Shown here: positions 1 to 7,618 of the stretch, one piece after another
How positions within the stretch are numbered: the first letter of the stretch is position 1
Layout of the letters: every line of letters starts with the position of its first letter
NCBI RefSeq assembly: GCF_000189395.1
Contig: NZ_AEPB01000053.1
Coordinates: 1 to 64,000, forward strand
Direction: 5' to 3'
Length of the DNA: 64,000 bases
DNA from: Planococcus donghaensis MPA1U2
GTDB taxonomy: Bacteria > Bacillota > Bacilli > Bacillales_A > Planococcaceae
The notes under the pieces: generated by a model
What the model was told of the DNA's origin: nothing
Seen by the model: the letters and a program-made list of their open reading frames with translations, nothing else
Databases searched by the model: none
Position numbers and translations under genes: made by a program

Positions 1-110
1 TCTTCGTGGACCAGCCCAGTTGAAGGCTTCTTGCTACAAGAAAAGTGAGATTCTTTACTGTGCTTCATCGTATAAATAACGTGTCAAAAGATTTTTTCCT
101 ACTCACTCCA
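1..110. other. Unassigned left edge
   Basis: No gene can be assigned. On the plus strand frame 1 is open from the edge to a TGA at 46-48 and could be the last 15 codons of a gene lying mostly outside the window. A minus-strand frame is also open to the edge but has no ribosome-binding site. Neither is supported well enough to call. Confidence 0.3.
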
Positions 111-310
111 GGATTCGGAGCACCTAGTGGCGAAGGGCAAAGACATGCTCCTGCATCGCTGCGCTAGCTTCGTCGCAAAGCCACTGCACGAAGTCCCTTC
201 GGTCACTGACTTTCCAGCGGAAAAACGAAGTGGTGAGACCCCGCAGGAGCTTGCGACGAGGAGGCTCAGCGCGGAGTCCGCGGAAAGCGTCCACTAGGTG
301 TGGAGAATCC
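111..310. repeat. 200-bp inverted-repeat (MITE-like) element
   Basis: A GC-rich block is bounded by imperfect 20-bp terminal inverted repeats. GGATTC (111-116) and CACCTAGTGG (121-130) on the left match CCACTAGGTG (291-300) and GAATCC (305-310) on the right. Internal segments also pair, for example GCTCCTGC with GCAGGAGC near 243-250, and CGTCGCAA with TTGCGACG. The whole block could fold back as DNA or RNA. It encodes no credible protein; the minus-strand frame across it is just the absence of stops in GC-rich DNA. Such palindromic intergenic repeats are common in Bacillales. Whether this one is mobile cannot be seen from one copy. Confidence 0.65.
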
Positions 311-355
311 CACATGCATACAAAAAAATGAGTAACTATTCTTTTGTCTACAAGC

Positions 356-389
356 AGAGAGCCTACCAATTTGGTAGGCTCTCTTTTTT
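356..389 (+). terminator. Rho-independent terminator
   Basis: A 12-bp stem (AGAGAGCCTACC / GGTAGGCTCTCT) with a 5-nt loop is followed by six T. It lies just downstream of the inverted-repeat element and insulates the ycl operon from upstream transcription. Confidence 0.85.
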
Positions 390-441
390 CTAGTGATAAC
401 AATGTTGTAAATTTGATGAATTAGTACATATTTATATCTAA

Positions 442-460
442 ATGAAAATTATTCTCATTT
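442..460. promoter_or_regulatory. Fur box 1
   Basis: TGAAAATTATTCTCA (443-457) matches 13 of 15 positions of the 7-1-7 Fur consensus TGATAATNATTATCA. It lies just upstream of the -35 element of the ycl promoter. Confidence 0.75.
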
Positions 461-465
461 AATCA

Positions 466-493
466 TTGACTGGTTTTTAGTGGGTGCTATACT
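466..493 (+). promoter_or_regulatory. Sigma-A promoter of the ycl operon
   Basis: The -35 TTGACT (466-471) and -10 TATACT (488-493) are separated by 16 bp. Fur boxes flank the promoter on both sides. Confidence 0.75.
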
Positions 494-510
494 GAAATAG
501 GTAAGTCAGT

Positions 511-529
511 GATAATGATTATCACTATC
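511..529. promoter_or_regulatory. Fur box 2
   Basis: GATAATGATTATCACTATC matches the 19-bp Fur consensus at 18 positions. It covers the region expected just downstream of the transcription start, which is the classical position for iron-dependent repression. Confidence 0.9.
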
Positions 530-570
530 AACTAATCAATAGTCGTTATTGGAGACAGATGAGGGCAGCT

Positions 571-1521
571 ATGAAAAAACGCTATTTAATACCAATATTA
601 ATCATACTGTCGATCATTTCCTTGTTTGTCGGAGTGAGCAGTATCAGCATAGTTGATTTGTTTGACTTCCAATCGGAAGAGACACAAATATTCTTAATTA
701 GCCGTCTGCCGCGGCTGGTTGCGATTTTACTAGCGGGTGCAGGAATGAGTATGGCAGGACTCATTATGCAGCAGTTAAGTCGCAATAAATTCGTGTCTCC
801 GACAACAGCAGGTACATTAGATGCTACTCGGCTTGGGATTCTCGTATCTATGCTTTTGTTCGCGAATGCATCGATGCTAGAAAAAATGACAGTAGCTTTT
901 GCTTTTGCACTTGCTGGGACATTTCTTTTTATGCAAATTCTTAACCGCATCAAATTTAAAGATGCGATATTTATTCCTTTAGTTGGGTTGATGTTTGGAA
1001 ATATCTTATCATCCATCACAACATTTTTCGCTTATCGAGCAGATGTTATTCAAAACATGTCTGCCTGGTTACAAGGTGACTTTTCCATGGTTATGAAAGG
1101 GAGTTATGAACTTCTTTACGTCAGTGTTCCGGTATTTGTTGTCGCCTATCTCTACGCTAATCGATTTACGGTAGCGGGTATGGGGGAAGACTTCTCAAAG
1201 AATTTGGGAATGAAATACCGCAGTGTTGTAAACATCGGATTGACACTCGTAGCCTTGATTACTGCGACAGTTGTTTTGACAGTAGGGGTTATCCCGTTTC
1301 TTGGGTTGATCATCCCAAACATTGTCTCAATTTTTAAAGGAGATCATCTTCAAAAAACATTGCCGCATACCGCAATGCTTGGCGCGATTTTCTTATTAGT
1401 ATGCGATATTTTAGGAAGAGTGCTGATTTACCCGTATGAAATTTCCATCAGTTTGATGGTGGGCGTGATTGGCAGCTTTATTTTCCTCTTCTTGTTGTTT
1501 AGGAGGAAAGCATATGCGTGA
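571..1521 (+). CDS. yclN: Petrobactin-type siderophore ABC permease YclN
   Basis: This 316-aa integral membrane protein of the FecCD/BtuC permease family is one half of the channel that imports ferric siderophore across the cytoplasmic membrane. It is hydrophobic throughout, with about 8-10 predicted membrane segments and the conserved GVIPFLGLIIPNIV segment typical of the family. Length and gene order match B. subtilis yclNOPQ (petrobactin/catecholate uptake). ATG 571 (MKKRYL) is preferred because AGGG lies 5 nt upstream; ATG 559 in the same frame is a possible alternative with GGAG upstream. The stop overlaps the next start by 8 nt. Iron control is expected from the two Fur boxes. The exact siderophore is inferred from synteny, not shown. 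Confidence 0.88.
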   Translation: MKKRYLIPILIILSIISLFVGVSSISIVDLFDFQSEETQIFLISRLPRLVAILLAGAGMSMAGLIMQQLSRNKFVSPTTAGTLDATRLGILVSMLLFANASMLEKMTVAFAFALAGTFLFMQILNRIKFKDAIFIPLVGLMFGNILSSITTFFAYRADVIQNMSAWLQGDFSMVMKGSYELLYVSVPVFVVAYLYANRFTVAGMGEDFSKNLGMKYRSVVNIGLTLVALITATVVLTVGVIPFLGLIIPNIVSIFKGDHLQKTLPHTAMLGAIFLLVCDILGRVLIYPYEISISLMVGVIGSFIFLFLLFRRKAYA

Positions 1522-2464
1522 TTTACATAAAATGCTCATCCTTATTGGTTTAGCTTTAGCGGCTTGTGCTGTGTATTTGTTTCAAGACTTAAACGGAAGT
1601 TTTGATTATGCCTTGCCAAGACGTGGCGTGAAAGTGTTTGCGATGGTGTTAACGGGTGTAGCTATTGCTTATGCAACAGTCGTTTTTCAAACCATTACTC
1701 ATAACCGGATATTAACACCGAGTATTATGGGCTTGGATTCACTTTATATGTTGCTTCAAACCTTGCTGGTCTTCTTTCTAGGCTCGAGCCACGTGACGAT
1801 TGTGAACAAGCAAGTAAACTACATGTTGTCGATTGCCGTCATGGTCGTCTTTGCCTTGTTGTTTTACCGTTTACTGTTTAAAAAGAATGATCGCCCCATT
1901 TACTTTCTCTTGTTAGTGGGAATTATTTGTGGAACTTTCTTTGGAAGCATTACAACATTCTTACAAGTGCTCATCGACCCAAACGAGTTTTCGATTATTC
2001 AAGATCGTATGTTTGCGAGCTTTAACAATGTTAACGCCGATTTAGTTTGGACGTCGCTTGTCATCATCACCTTATTGATCGCTTTTGCTTGGAAGCAAAA
2101 TGCCTCTTTAGATGTTTTGACACTAGGTCGTGATACAGCGATTAATCTAGGGGTCAATTACGATGCGTTAGTTAAACAAATGCTTGTATTATCAGCCGTT
2201 TTAATCGCCATTGCGACTGCACTTGTTGGACCCATTACTTTTTTTGGTTTGATTATCGCAAATTTATCCTACCAGTTTTTCACGTCGTATAAACATTCGG
2301 TTTTATTGACGGGAGCGATTATCATCAGTGTCATCGCTTTAGTTGGTGGTCAGTGGGTAGTAGAGCGGATTTTTACTTTTAATACGACGTTGAGTGTCAT
2401 CATCAATTTCATCGGTGGAATTTACTTTATCTACCTATTACTAAAGGAGAGTCGATCTAAATGA
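1514..2464 (+). CDS. yclO: Petrobactin-type siderophore ABC permease YclO
   Basis: This is the second FecCD-family permease of the importer (316 aa), expected to pair with YclN. It has about eight or more membrane segments and a conserved VGPITFFGLIIANL segment. ATG 1514 is chosen because AGGAGG (1501-1506) sits 7 nt upstream. The same reading frame continues further upstream without a ribosome-binding site, so a longer form is unlikely. The start lies inside the end of yclN, and the stop overlaps the yclP start as ATGA, so the three genes are probably translationally coupled. Confidence 0.88.
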   Translation: MRDLHKMLILIGLALAACAVYLFQDLNGSFDYALPRRGVKVFAMVLTGVAIAYATVVFQTITHNRILTPSIMGLDSLYMLLQTLLVFFLGSSHVTIVNKQVNYMLSIAVMVVFALLFYRLLFKKNDRPIYFLLLVGIICGTFFGSITTFLQVLIDPNEFSIIQDRMFASFNNVNADLVWTSLVIITLLIAFAWKQNASLDVLTLGRDTAINLGVNYDALVKQMLVLSAVLIAIATALVGPITFFGLIIANLSYQFFTSYKHSVLLTGAIIISVIALVGGQWVVERIFTFNTTLSVIINFIGGIYFIYLLLKESRSK

Positions 2465-3222
2465 TTCAAGTTCGCGAATTGACAAAGCTGTACGGAAAAA
2501 AACAAGTTGTCGAAAATGTCTCTGTGGATATCCAACGCGGTCAAATTACATCGTTCATCGGTCCAAATGGTGCAGGTAAGTCTACATTGTTATCGATGGT
2601 CAGTCGTTTGTTAGATGCAGATACCGGCGAAGTGCTCATTGATTCAACCAATACCAAAAAGTTGAAATCCAATGAGTTTTCAAAACGCGTATCCATATTA
2701 AAACAGTCGAACTACATGAATGTCCGCTTAACGATTCGTGAGCTTGTCTCTTTTGGTCGCTTTCCTTATTCAAAAGGTCGCTTAAATGACGAAGACGAGA
2801 AAATGGTCGATCAATCAATTGATTATATGGATTTAAAGGACATGGAAAACGCTTATCTTGATGAATTGTCGGGTGGACAACGCCAACGTGCATTTATCGC
2901 CATGGTGATTGCGCAAGACACCGATTATATCTTGCTAGATGAACCGTTAAATAATTTGGACATGAAGCATTCTGTTCAAATTATGAAAATCTTACGTCGC
3001 TTGGTTGATGATTTGGGCAAAACAGTAGTGATTGTTTTACATGATATTAACTTTGCTTCTGTTTACTCAGATCGTATCGTGGCGTTGAAAAATGGTCGCG
3101 TCGTAAAAGACGGCCCAACTGAAGAGATTATTCAAAGTGCGGCATTAAAAGAAATTTACGATATGGATATCCCCATTCAACAAATGAATAACTGCAGAAT
3201 TTGTGTGTATTTTAATTCTTAA
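2461..3222 (+). CDS. yclP: Siderophore ABC transporter ATPase YclP
   Basis: A 253-aa ATP-binding subunit that energises ferric-siderophore import at the inner face of the membrane. It has Walker A GPNGAGKST (residues about 34-42), signature LSGGQRQRAFIAM (about 137-149), Walker B DYILLDEPLNNLD and the switch His in VLHDINFA. The C-terminal end (CRICVYFNS) is short. Its length fits B. subtilis YclP (about 252 aa). The start overlaps the yclO stop by 4 nt (ATGA). Confidence 0.9.
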   Translation: MIQVRELTKLYGKKQVVENVSVDIQRGQITSFIGPNGAGKSTLLSMVSRLLDADTGEVLIDSTNTKKLKSNEFSKRVSILKQSNYMNVRLTIRELVSFGRFPYSKGRLNDEDEKMVDQSIDYMDLKDMENAYLDELSGGQRQRAFIAMVIAQDTDYILLDEPLNNLDMKHSVQIMKILRRLVDDLGKTVVIVLHDINFASVYSDRIVALKNGRVVKDGPTEEIIQSAALKEIYDMDIPIQQMNNCRICVYFNS

Positions 3223-3243
3223 AAAAGAGGAGCTCGAAACAAT

Positions 3244-4194
3244 ATGAAAAAATGGATATTGGTCGCATTTACGTTAATGATGGTAGCAGTTTTAGCTGCT
3301 TGTGGGTCAACCGAAGAAACTGCAGAATCCGATACAGCAAATGCAGAAACAGAAGAAATGACAGTAACGCACGAACTAGGTGAAGCAACTTTTACTAAGA
3401 ATCCAGAAAAAGTAGTGGTTTTTGATTATGGGGTTCTGGATTCACTAGATAAGTTAGGTATTGAAGCGGTTGCTGGAGTGCCTCAAGAATCTTTACCAGC
3501 TTACTTAGAAAAATACGAGGATGCGGAAAAATACGAGAATGTTGGGACATTAAAAGAAGCTGACTTTGAGGCAATCCACGCAATGGACCCGGATTTGATT
3601 ATTATTTCTGGACGTCAAGCAGATATGTACGAAGAGTTTACTGAAATTGCGCCTACGATGTATATGGCTGTAGACACAGAAAAGTACATGGAGTCATTTG
3701 AAGAAAATATGACAACGCTTGGTGAAGTTTTCGGGAAAGAAGATCAAGTAGGCGAAGAACTTGCGGCGATTGATGCGCAAATTGAAAAAGTGAAAGCGAT
3801 AGTAAGTGAGTCGGATGAAAAAGCGTTAATTACGCTTGCGAATGAAGGGAAAGTAAGTGCGTACGGTGCAGCTTCTCGGTTTGGTTTGATCCATGATGTA
3901 TTTGGTGTCAAACAAGCCGACGAAGGCATTGAAGCGTCGACTCATGGACAAAGCATTTCATATGAATATATTTTGGAAACAAACCCAGACATGATGTTTG
4001 TGGTTGACCGCAATGCGGTAGTAGGCAATGGGACAAACGCAGCTGAATCGCTTGAAAATGAATTGGTTCAAAAAACAAACGCTTATAAAAACGATAAAAT
4101 TATCTACTTAGATCCAGATTACTGGTACCTATCAGGTGGCGGATTGCAGTCTGTCGCTCAAATGGTAACGGATGTCCAATCTGCATTTGAATAA
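3244..4194 (+). CDS. yclQ: Siderophore-binding lipoprotein YclQ
   Basis: A 316-aa extracytoplasmic solute-binding protein that captures ferric siderophore and delivers it to YclNO. The N-terminus is a lipoprotein signal (MKKWILVAFTLMMVAVLAAC) with lipobox LAAC, so the mature protein is anchored by Cys20. An acidic Thr/Glu-rich linker follows, then a periplasmic-binding-protein type III fold (residues about 55-316). It is the last gene of the operon, followed by a strong terminator. Petrobactin specificity is inferred from the match of the whole operon to yclNOPQ. Confidence 0.88.
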   Translation: MKKWILVAFTLMMVAVLAACGSTEETAESDTANAETEEMTVTHELGEATFTKNPEKVVVFDYGVLDSLDKLGIEAVAGVPQESLPAYLEKYEDAEKYENVGTLKEADFEAIHAMDPDLIIISGRQADMYEEFTEIAPTMYMAVDTEKYMESFEENMTTLGEVFGKEDQVGEELAAIDAQIEKVKAIVSESDEKALITLANEGKVSAYGAASRFGLIHDVFGVKQADEGIEASTHGQSISYEYILETNPDMMFVVDRNAVVGNGTNAAESLENELVQKTNAYKNDKIIYLDPDYWYLSGGGLQSVAQMVTDVQSAFE

Positions 4195-4201
4195 AAATCA
4201 C

Positions 4202-4243
4202 AAAAAAGAAGTTCCTGATTTAGTTCAGGAACTTCTTTTTTTG
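4202..4243. terminator. Bidirectional terminator between yclQ and amt
   Basis: A 14-bp stem, AAAGAAGTTCCTGA / TCAGGAACTTCTTT, is flanked by A and T runs. It can stop both the ycl operon and the convergent glnK-amt operon. Confidence 0.88.
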
Positions 4244-4248
4244 CTGTA

Positions 4249-5544
4249 TTAAGAGATTGATTTTTTAGGAGAAGGAGTAGGTACTTCGCCGAGTTGATTC
4301 AATCGGTGCGCAAATGAATTGCTATGTCCAGCAGGCGAACCGTGCAAAACATCTTGCATTGAGTAAGCTTGTGAACCGTGTTCTGAAAAGTCCAATCCAG
4401 CTTCTTCATGTTCTGCAGTAACTCGAAGAGGAACGACGCTGCCAATAGCCAATAGCACCAATCCAGTTGATATAGAAGCCCATGCAATAACAGCGAACAC
4501 CCCGACAGCTTGAATGCCAAGAACTTCAGCGCCGCCTCCGTAAAGTAATCCACCAGTCGTATCAAATAATCCGATGGCAAGTGTTCCCCAAATACCGGCA
4601 ATTCCGTGAACGGAAATAGCGCCGACTGGATCATCAATGCGAATTTTTGAATCGAGTAAACGAATTGCTTCCGTCATGATAACGCCTGCCAATAAACCGA
4701 TAGCAATCGCACCGACAAAAGAGACGTTTGCAGCGCCTGCGGTAATACCGACAAGTCCGGCAAGTGCTCCGTTCATGGTTAAAGAAGCATCAATGCGTCC
4801 GTAGCGTAGTCGAGTATAGCTGGCAGTAGCGATTATTCCGGCAGAAGCAGCTAATAATGTATTGGCAATGACAATTGGCACGAGTGCAGGGTCAGCCGCT
4901 AATGTACTACCGCCATTAAATCCAAACCAACCAAGCCATAGGATGAAAACGCCTAAAGCACCGAGTGGTAAACTGTGTCCTGGAATTGTATTTACGGATT
5001 TCCCGCTATATTTCCCAAGACGAGGTCCGATTTTCCAAGCTGCAATCAAAGCAGCTACAGCACCTGTTAAGTGGACGACTGTTGAACCGGCAAAATCGAT
5101 AAAGCCGATTTGCGCTAACCAACCGCCACCCCATACCCAATGACCAACAATTGGGTAAATAACGGCAGTCATCGCGATAGTTAATAAAATATAGGCAGAT
5201 AAATTCATGCGTTCTGCTACGGCACCTGAAATGATGGTTGCACAAGTAGCAGCGAAAACAGCTTGGAAGACAAAGAATCCAATGTCTTCAACACCTGACA
5301 GTGCGAATCCTTGTGTGCCGATTAATCCAAAAGAAGAAGGGCCGAACATCAGTGCATATCCAACGATAAAGTAAAGAATGGAACCTAATGAAACAGTAAT
5401 CATATTCTTCATTAATATATTTAATGTATTTTTAGAGCGAGTAAATCCTGATTCCACCATCGCAAATCCTGCGTGCATAAAAAATACCAACATAGCCCCG
5501 AGCATCACCCAAATCATATCTACTGAACTTTGAACTGCTTCCAT
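4249..5544 (-). CDS. amt: Ammonium transporter Amt
   Basis: A 431-aa ammonium channel of the Amt/Mep/Rh family, with about eleven membrane segments. Family landmarks are MHAGFAMVESGF near residue 24, the first pore histidine in STVVHLTGA, the second in ISVHGIAGIWG, and a cytoplasmic C-terminal tail (DFSEHGSQAYSM) where GlnK docks. It lies 12 nt downstream of glnK, so both are co-transcribed. As recalled, B. subtilis nrgAB has the reverse order (amt first). The tail after the EHG motif is somewhat long and Ser/Pro-rich. Expression is expected under nitrogen limitation because of the GlnR/TnrA boxes upstream of glnK. Confidence 0.93.
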   Translation of the reverse strand: MEAVQSSVDMIWVMLGAMLVFFMHAGFAMVESGFTRSKNTLNILMKNMITVSLGSILYFIVGYALMFGPSSFGLIGTQGFALSGVEDIGFFVFQAVFAATCATIISGAVAERMNLSAYILLTIAMTAVIYPIVGHWVWGGGWLAQIGFIDFAGSTVVHLTGAVAALIAAWKIGPRLGKYSGKSVNTIPGHSLPLGALGVFILWLGWFGFNGGSTLAADPALVPIVIANTLLAASAGIIATASYTRLRYGRIDASLTMNGALAGLVGITAGAANVSFVGAIAIGLLAGVIMTEAIRLLDSKIRIDDPVGAISVHGIAGIWGTLAIGLFDTTGGLLYGGGAEVLGIQAVGVFAVIAWASISTGLVLLAIGSVVPLRVTAEHEEAGLDFSEHGSQAYSMQDVLHGSPAGHSNSFAHRLNQLGEVPTPSPKKSIS

Positions 5545-5556
5545 CCAATCTCCTCC

Positions 5557-5898
5557 TTATCCAATCGCGACTGTGCCGCGTTCTTTTGTTCTAATTCTGA
5601 TTGCTTCTTCAACCGGGTAAATGAAAATTTTGCCATCCCCGACTTGGCCGGTAGATGCATAGTCGAGTAAAGCTTGGATGATGTCTTCGACTTTGTTGTC
5701 ATCCACTACCATTTCTAACTTAAGCTTCGGAGAAAATTCCATCGTATAAGCATTACCGCGGAACAAGCCAACCCGACCTTCTTGCTTTCCGATTCCTGCA
5801 ATTTCCGTTACACTCAATCCGTCTATTCCTTCAAGTGCCAAAGCTTGTCGAACATCTCCAAAAACGGAAGGGCGAATAATCGTTTCAATCTTTTTCAT
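5557..5898 (-). CDS. glnK: PII nitrogen regulatory protein GlnK
   Basis: A 113-aa trimeric PII signalling protein that senses ATP/ADP and 2-oxoglutarate and gates the ammonium channel. The T-loop region is GLFRGNAYTMEF, with Tyr in the usual modified position although Bacillales normally do not uridylylate it. The C-terminal PII signature TGQVGDGKIFIYPVEEAIRI is intact. AGGAGA lies just upstream of ATG 5898. It is the first gene of the glnK-amt operon, behind the promoter at 5931-5959. Confidence 0.93.
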   Translation of the reverse strand: MKKIETIIRPSVFGDVRQALALEGIDGLSVTEIAGIGKQEGRVGLFRGNAYTMEFSPKLKLEMVVDDNKVEDIIQALLDYASTGQVGDGKIFIYPVEEAIRIRTKERGTVAIG

Positions 5899-5914
5899 GG
5901 TTTTCTCTCCTTCA

Positions 5915-5931
5915 TGTTAGGTTTGTTAACA
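5915..5931. promoter_or_regulatory. GlnR/TnrA box 2 (promoter-proximal)
   Basis: TGTTAGGTTTGTTAACA fits the GlnR/TnrA consensus TGTNAN7TNACA exactly. It touches the -10 element and covers the likely transcription start of glnK, a position expected to repress. Confidence 0.8.
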
Positions 5932-5959
5932 TAATAGTTTATATTTTCTGACAATGCAA
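5931..5959 (-). promoter_or_regulatory. Promoter of glnK-amt
   Basis: On the minus strand -35 TTGCAT (5954-5959) and -10 TATTAT (5931-5936) are 17 bp apart. Confidence 0.75.
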
Positions 5960-5977
5960 GTGTTTTTTGAAATTAAA

Positions 5978-5994
5978 TGTTAGGTTTCCTGACA
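5978..5994. promoter_or_regulatory. GlnR/TnrA box 1 (upstream)
   Basis: TGTTAGGTTTCCTGACA fits TGTNAN7TNACA exactly and lies upstream of the glnK -35 element. It starts 63 bp (six helical turns) from box 2. It also lies just upstream of the divergent glycosylase gene. Confidence 0.8.
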
Positions 5995-6018
5995 TTAATA
6001 AATAGTAGGGGTGATTTT

Positions 6019-6663
6019 GTGTATAAAATTCCAGAAGAATTAGCTGCCCTCGGCAAGGAAAGAATTGATGGATATCCGGTTGAAGGTTTTGTGTGGGGGA
6101 GTGGTCCGGAAAATCCGGCAATTATGCTAGTAGGAGAAGCTCCAGGAGAAAATGAAATCGAAACAGGGATCCCTTTTACAGGGCGGGCAGGAAAAGAATT
6201 AATGGCTTCTTTGGAAAGTGTCGGCTTGGTAAGAGAAGATGTTTATATTACAAGTGCAGTCCGCAGCAGACCTTATAAATGGGGAACTAAGAAAAAGCGA
6301 AATGGTGAAGTAATTGAACGAAAATACAACCGGGCACCAACAAAAAAAGAAATTATTGCTCATGCGCCAATATTGGATACAGAAATTCGAGACATTCATC
6401 CGCCGTTGATTGTGACATTAGGAAATGTTGGTTTACAAAGGTTAATTGGACCGAAGGCTAAAGTTACAGAACTTCATGGGTTGTTGATCGAAACACCGAT
6501 ACTATACTGGGATGATGTAAACAATTGCTTTAAAGAAACCGATGAGGTTTATCATATTTTCCCTACGTTCCATCCAGCTAGCGTTTTTTATAATCCACCT
6601 GTTCGGGAATTGAAAGATGAAGATTGGCGCAGGTTAAAAGAACTTTTAGGGAAAGTAGAATGA
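6019..6663 (+). CDS. Uracil-DNA glycosylase superfamily protein (family 4-like)
   Basis: A 214-aa protein of the uracil-DNA glycosylase superfamily, expected to excise uracil from DNA in base-excision repair. Motif 1 is GEAPGENE, followed by PFTGRAGKEL, and the C-terminal motif is FHPAS. Classical family 4 enzymes bind a 4Fe-4S cluster through four cysteines; only one Cys (in NNCFKE) is visible here, so the cluster is probably absent. GTG 6019 is preferred: AGGGGTGA lies 4 nt upstream. An in-frame ATG at 5977 would begin inside the GlnR/TnrA box and lacks a ribosome site. The gene is divergent from glnK. Exact family is uncertain. Confidence 0.75.
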   Translation: MYKIPEELAALGKERIDGYPVEGFVWGSGPENPAIMLVGEAPGENEIETGIPFTGRAGKELMASLESVGLVREDVYITSAVRSRPYKWGTKKKRNGEVIERKYNRAPTKKEIIAHAPILDTEIRDIHPPLIVTLGNVGLQRLIGPKAKVTELHGLLIETPILYWDDVNNCFKETDEVYHIFPTFHPASVFYNPPVRELKDEDWRRLKELLGKVE

Positions 6664-6753
6664 TTATAAAAATTAGGCATGAAAAAAGTTTTGAAGAAAA
6701 TCTTTTTGACGTATACTATTTGTATTCACTAGAGTTAGAAAAGAGGCGCGTTT

Positions 6754-7563
6754 ATGGATAGTTCTGTTTTATTTGCACTTGGTTTGACTCTTTTTGCTGG
6801 ACTCGCTACAGGAATCGGCAGTTTAATCGCATTTTTTGCGTCTCGTACGAATACGAAGTTTTTGTCGATTTCATTGGGCTTTTCAGCTGGAGTTATGATT
6901 TATGTTTCCATGATTGAAATTTTCTTCAAAGCAAAAGATGCCTTGACGAACGCGCAAGGTGAAGTTGTTGGGTATTGGCTGACTCTTGCAGGTTTTTTTG
7001 GTGGGATGATTTTCATGGCGATGGTCGATCGAATCCTGCCAAAATTGGGAAACCCGCATGAAGTAAAAAAAGTGGAGGACATGGATGAAGGGCCAACAAA
7101 TGATGAATATGCCCGATTACGAAAAATGGGTATTTTTACAGCGTTGGCGATCGGTATTCATAATTTCCCTGAAGGCATAGCTACGTTTATGTCGGCTATA
7201 CAAGACCCGGCTCTTGGTATTGCGATTGCAATCGCCGTAGCAATACACAATATTCCTGAAGGGATTGCAGTTTCGGTACCAATTTACTACGCAACTGGAA
7301 GTCGGTTAAAAGCTTTACAATACAGTTTTCTATCGGGTATTTCAGAGCCGGTTGGAGCGCTTGCTGCATGGTTGTTCTTAATGCCATTCTTAAGTGATAC
7401 ATTGTTTGGTGTTATATTTGCGGGTGTTGCAGGGATTATGGTCTTTATCTCGCTTGATGAATTATTACCTGCTGCAAAACGGTATGATGAAGCTCATTTA
7501 TCTATTTATGGACTAGTAGCCGGTATGGCTGTTATGGCTGTTAGCTTAGTGCTGATTGTTTAA
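6754..7563 (+). CDS. zupT: ZIP family metal transporter ZupT
   Basis: A 269-aa ZIP permease that takes up divalent metals (zinc, iron, manganese) across the membrane. It has about eight membrane segments. The two metal-binding signature helices are HNFPEGIATF (residues about 137-146) and HNIPEGIAVS (about 163-172). A short charged cytoplasmic loop follows the third membrane segment. AAGAGG lies upstream of ATG 6754. A weak promoter may lie in the 90-nt gap (TATACT at 6712). A terminator follows that also overlaps the next gene's ribosome site. Confidence 0.92.
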   Translation: MDSSVLFALGLTLFAGLATGIGSLIAFFASRTNTKFLSISLGFSAGVMIYVSMIEIFFKAKDALTNAQGEVVGYWLTLAGFFGGMIFMAMVDRILPKLGNPHEVKKVEDMDEGPTNDEYARLRKMGIFTALAIGIHNFPEGIATFMSAIQDPALGIAIAIAVAIHNIPEGIAVSVPIYYATGSRLKALQYSFLSGISEPVGALAAWLFLMPFLSDTLFGVIFAGVAGIMVFISLDELLPAAKRYDEAHLSIYGLVAGMAVMAVSLVLIV

Positions 7564-7574
7564 AAGTGAAACTT

Positions 7575-7617
7575 AACGCCTCCCTTTCTCGTAATAAAGA
7601 GAAAGGGAGGCGTTTTT
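7575..7617 (+). terminator. Terminator hairpin containing the downstream ribosome site
   Basis: A 16-bp perfect stem (7575-7590 with 7599-7614, loop GTAATAAA) is followed by a T run at 7613-7617. The 3' arm contains AAAGGGAGG, the only ribosome-binding site for the gene starting at 7619. The hairpin should both end zupT transcripts and hide that site. Confidence 0.85.
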
Positions 7618-7618
7618 G

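Noticed and set aside
124-402. 92-codon minus-strand frame
   Set aside because: It lies over the GC-rich inverted-repeat element and a terminator; no family resemblance or ribosome site.
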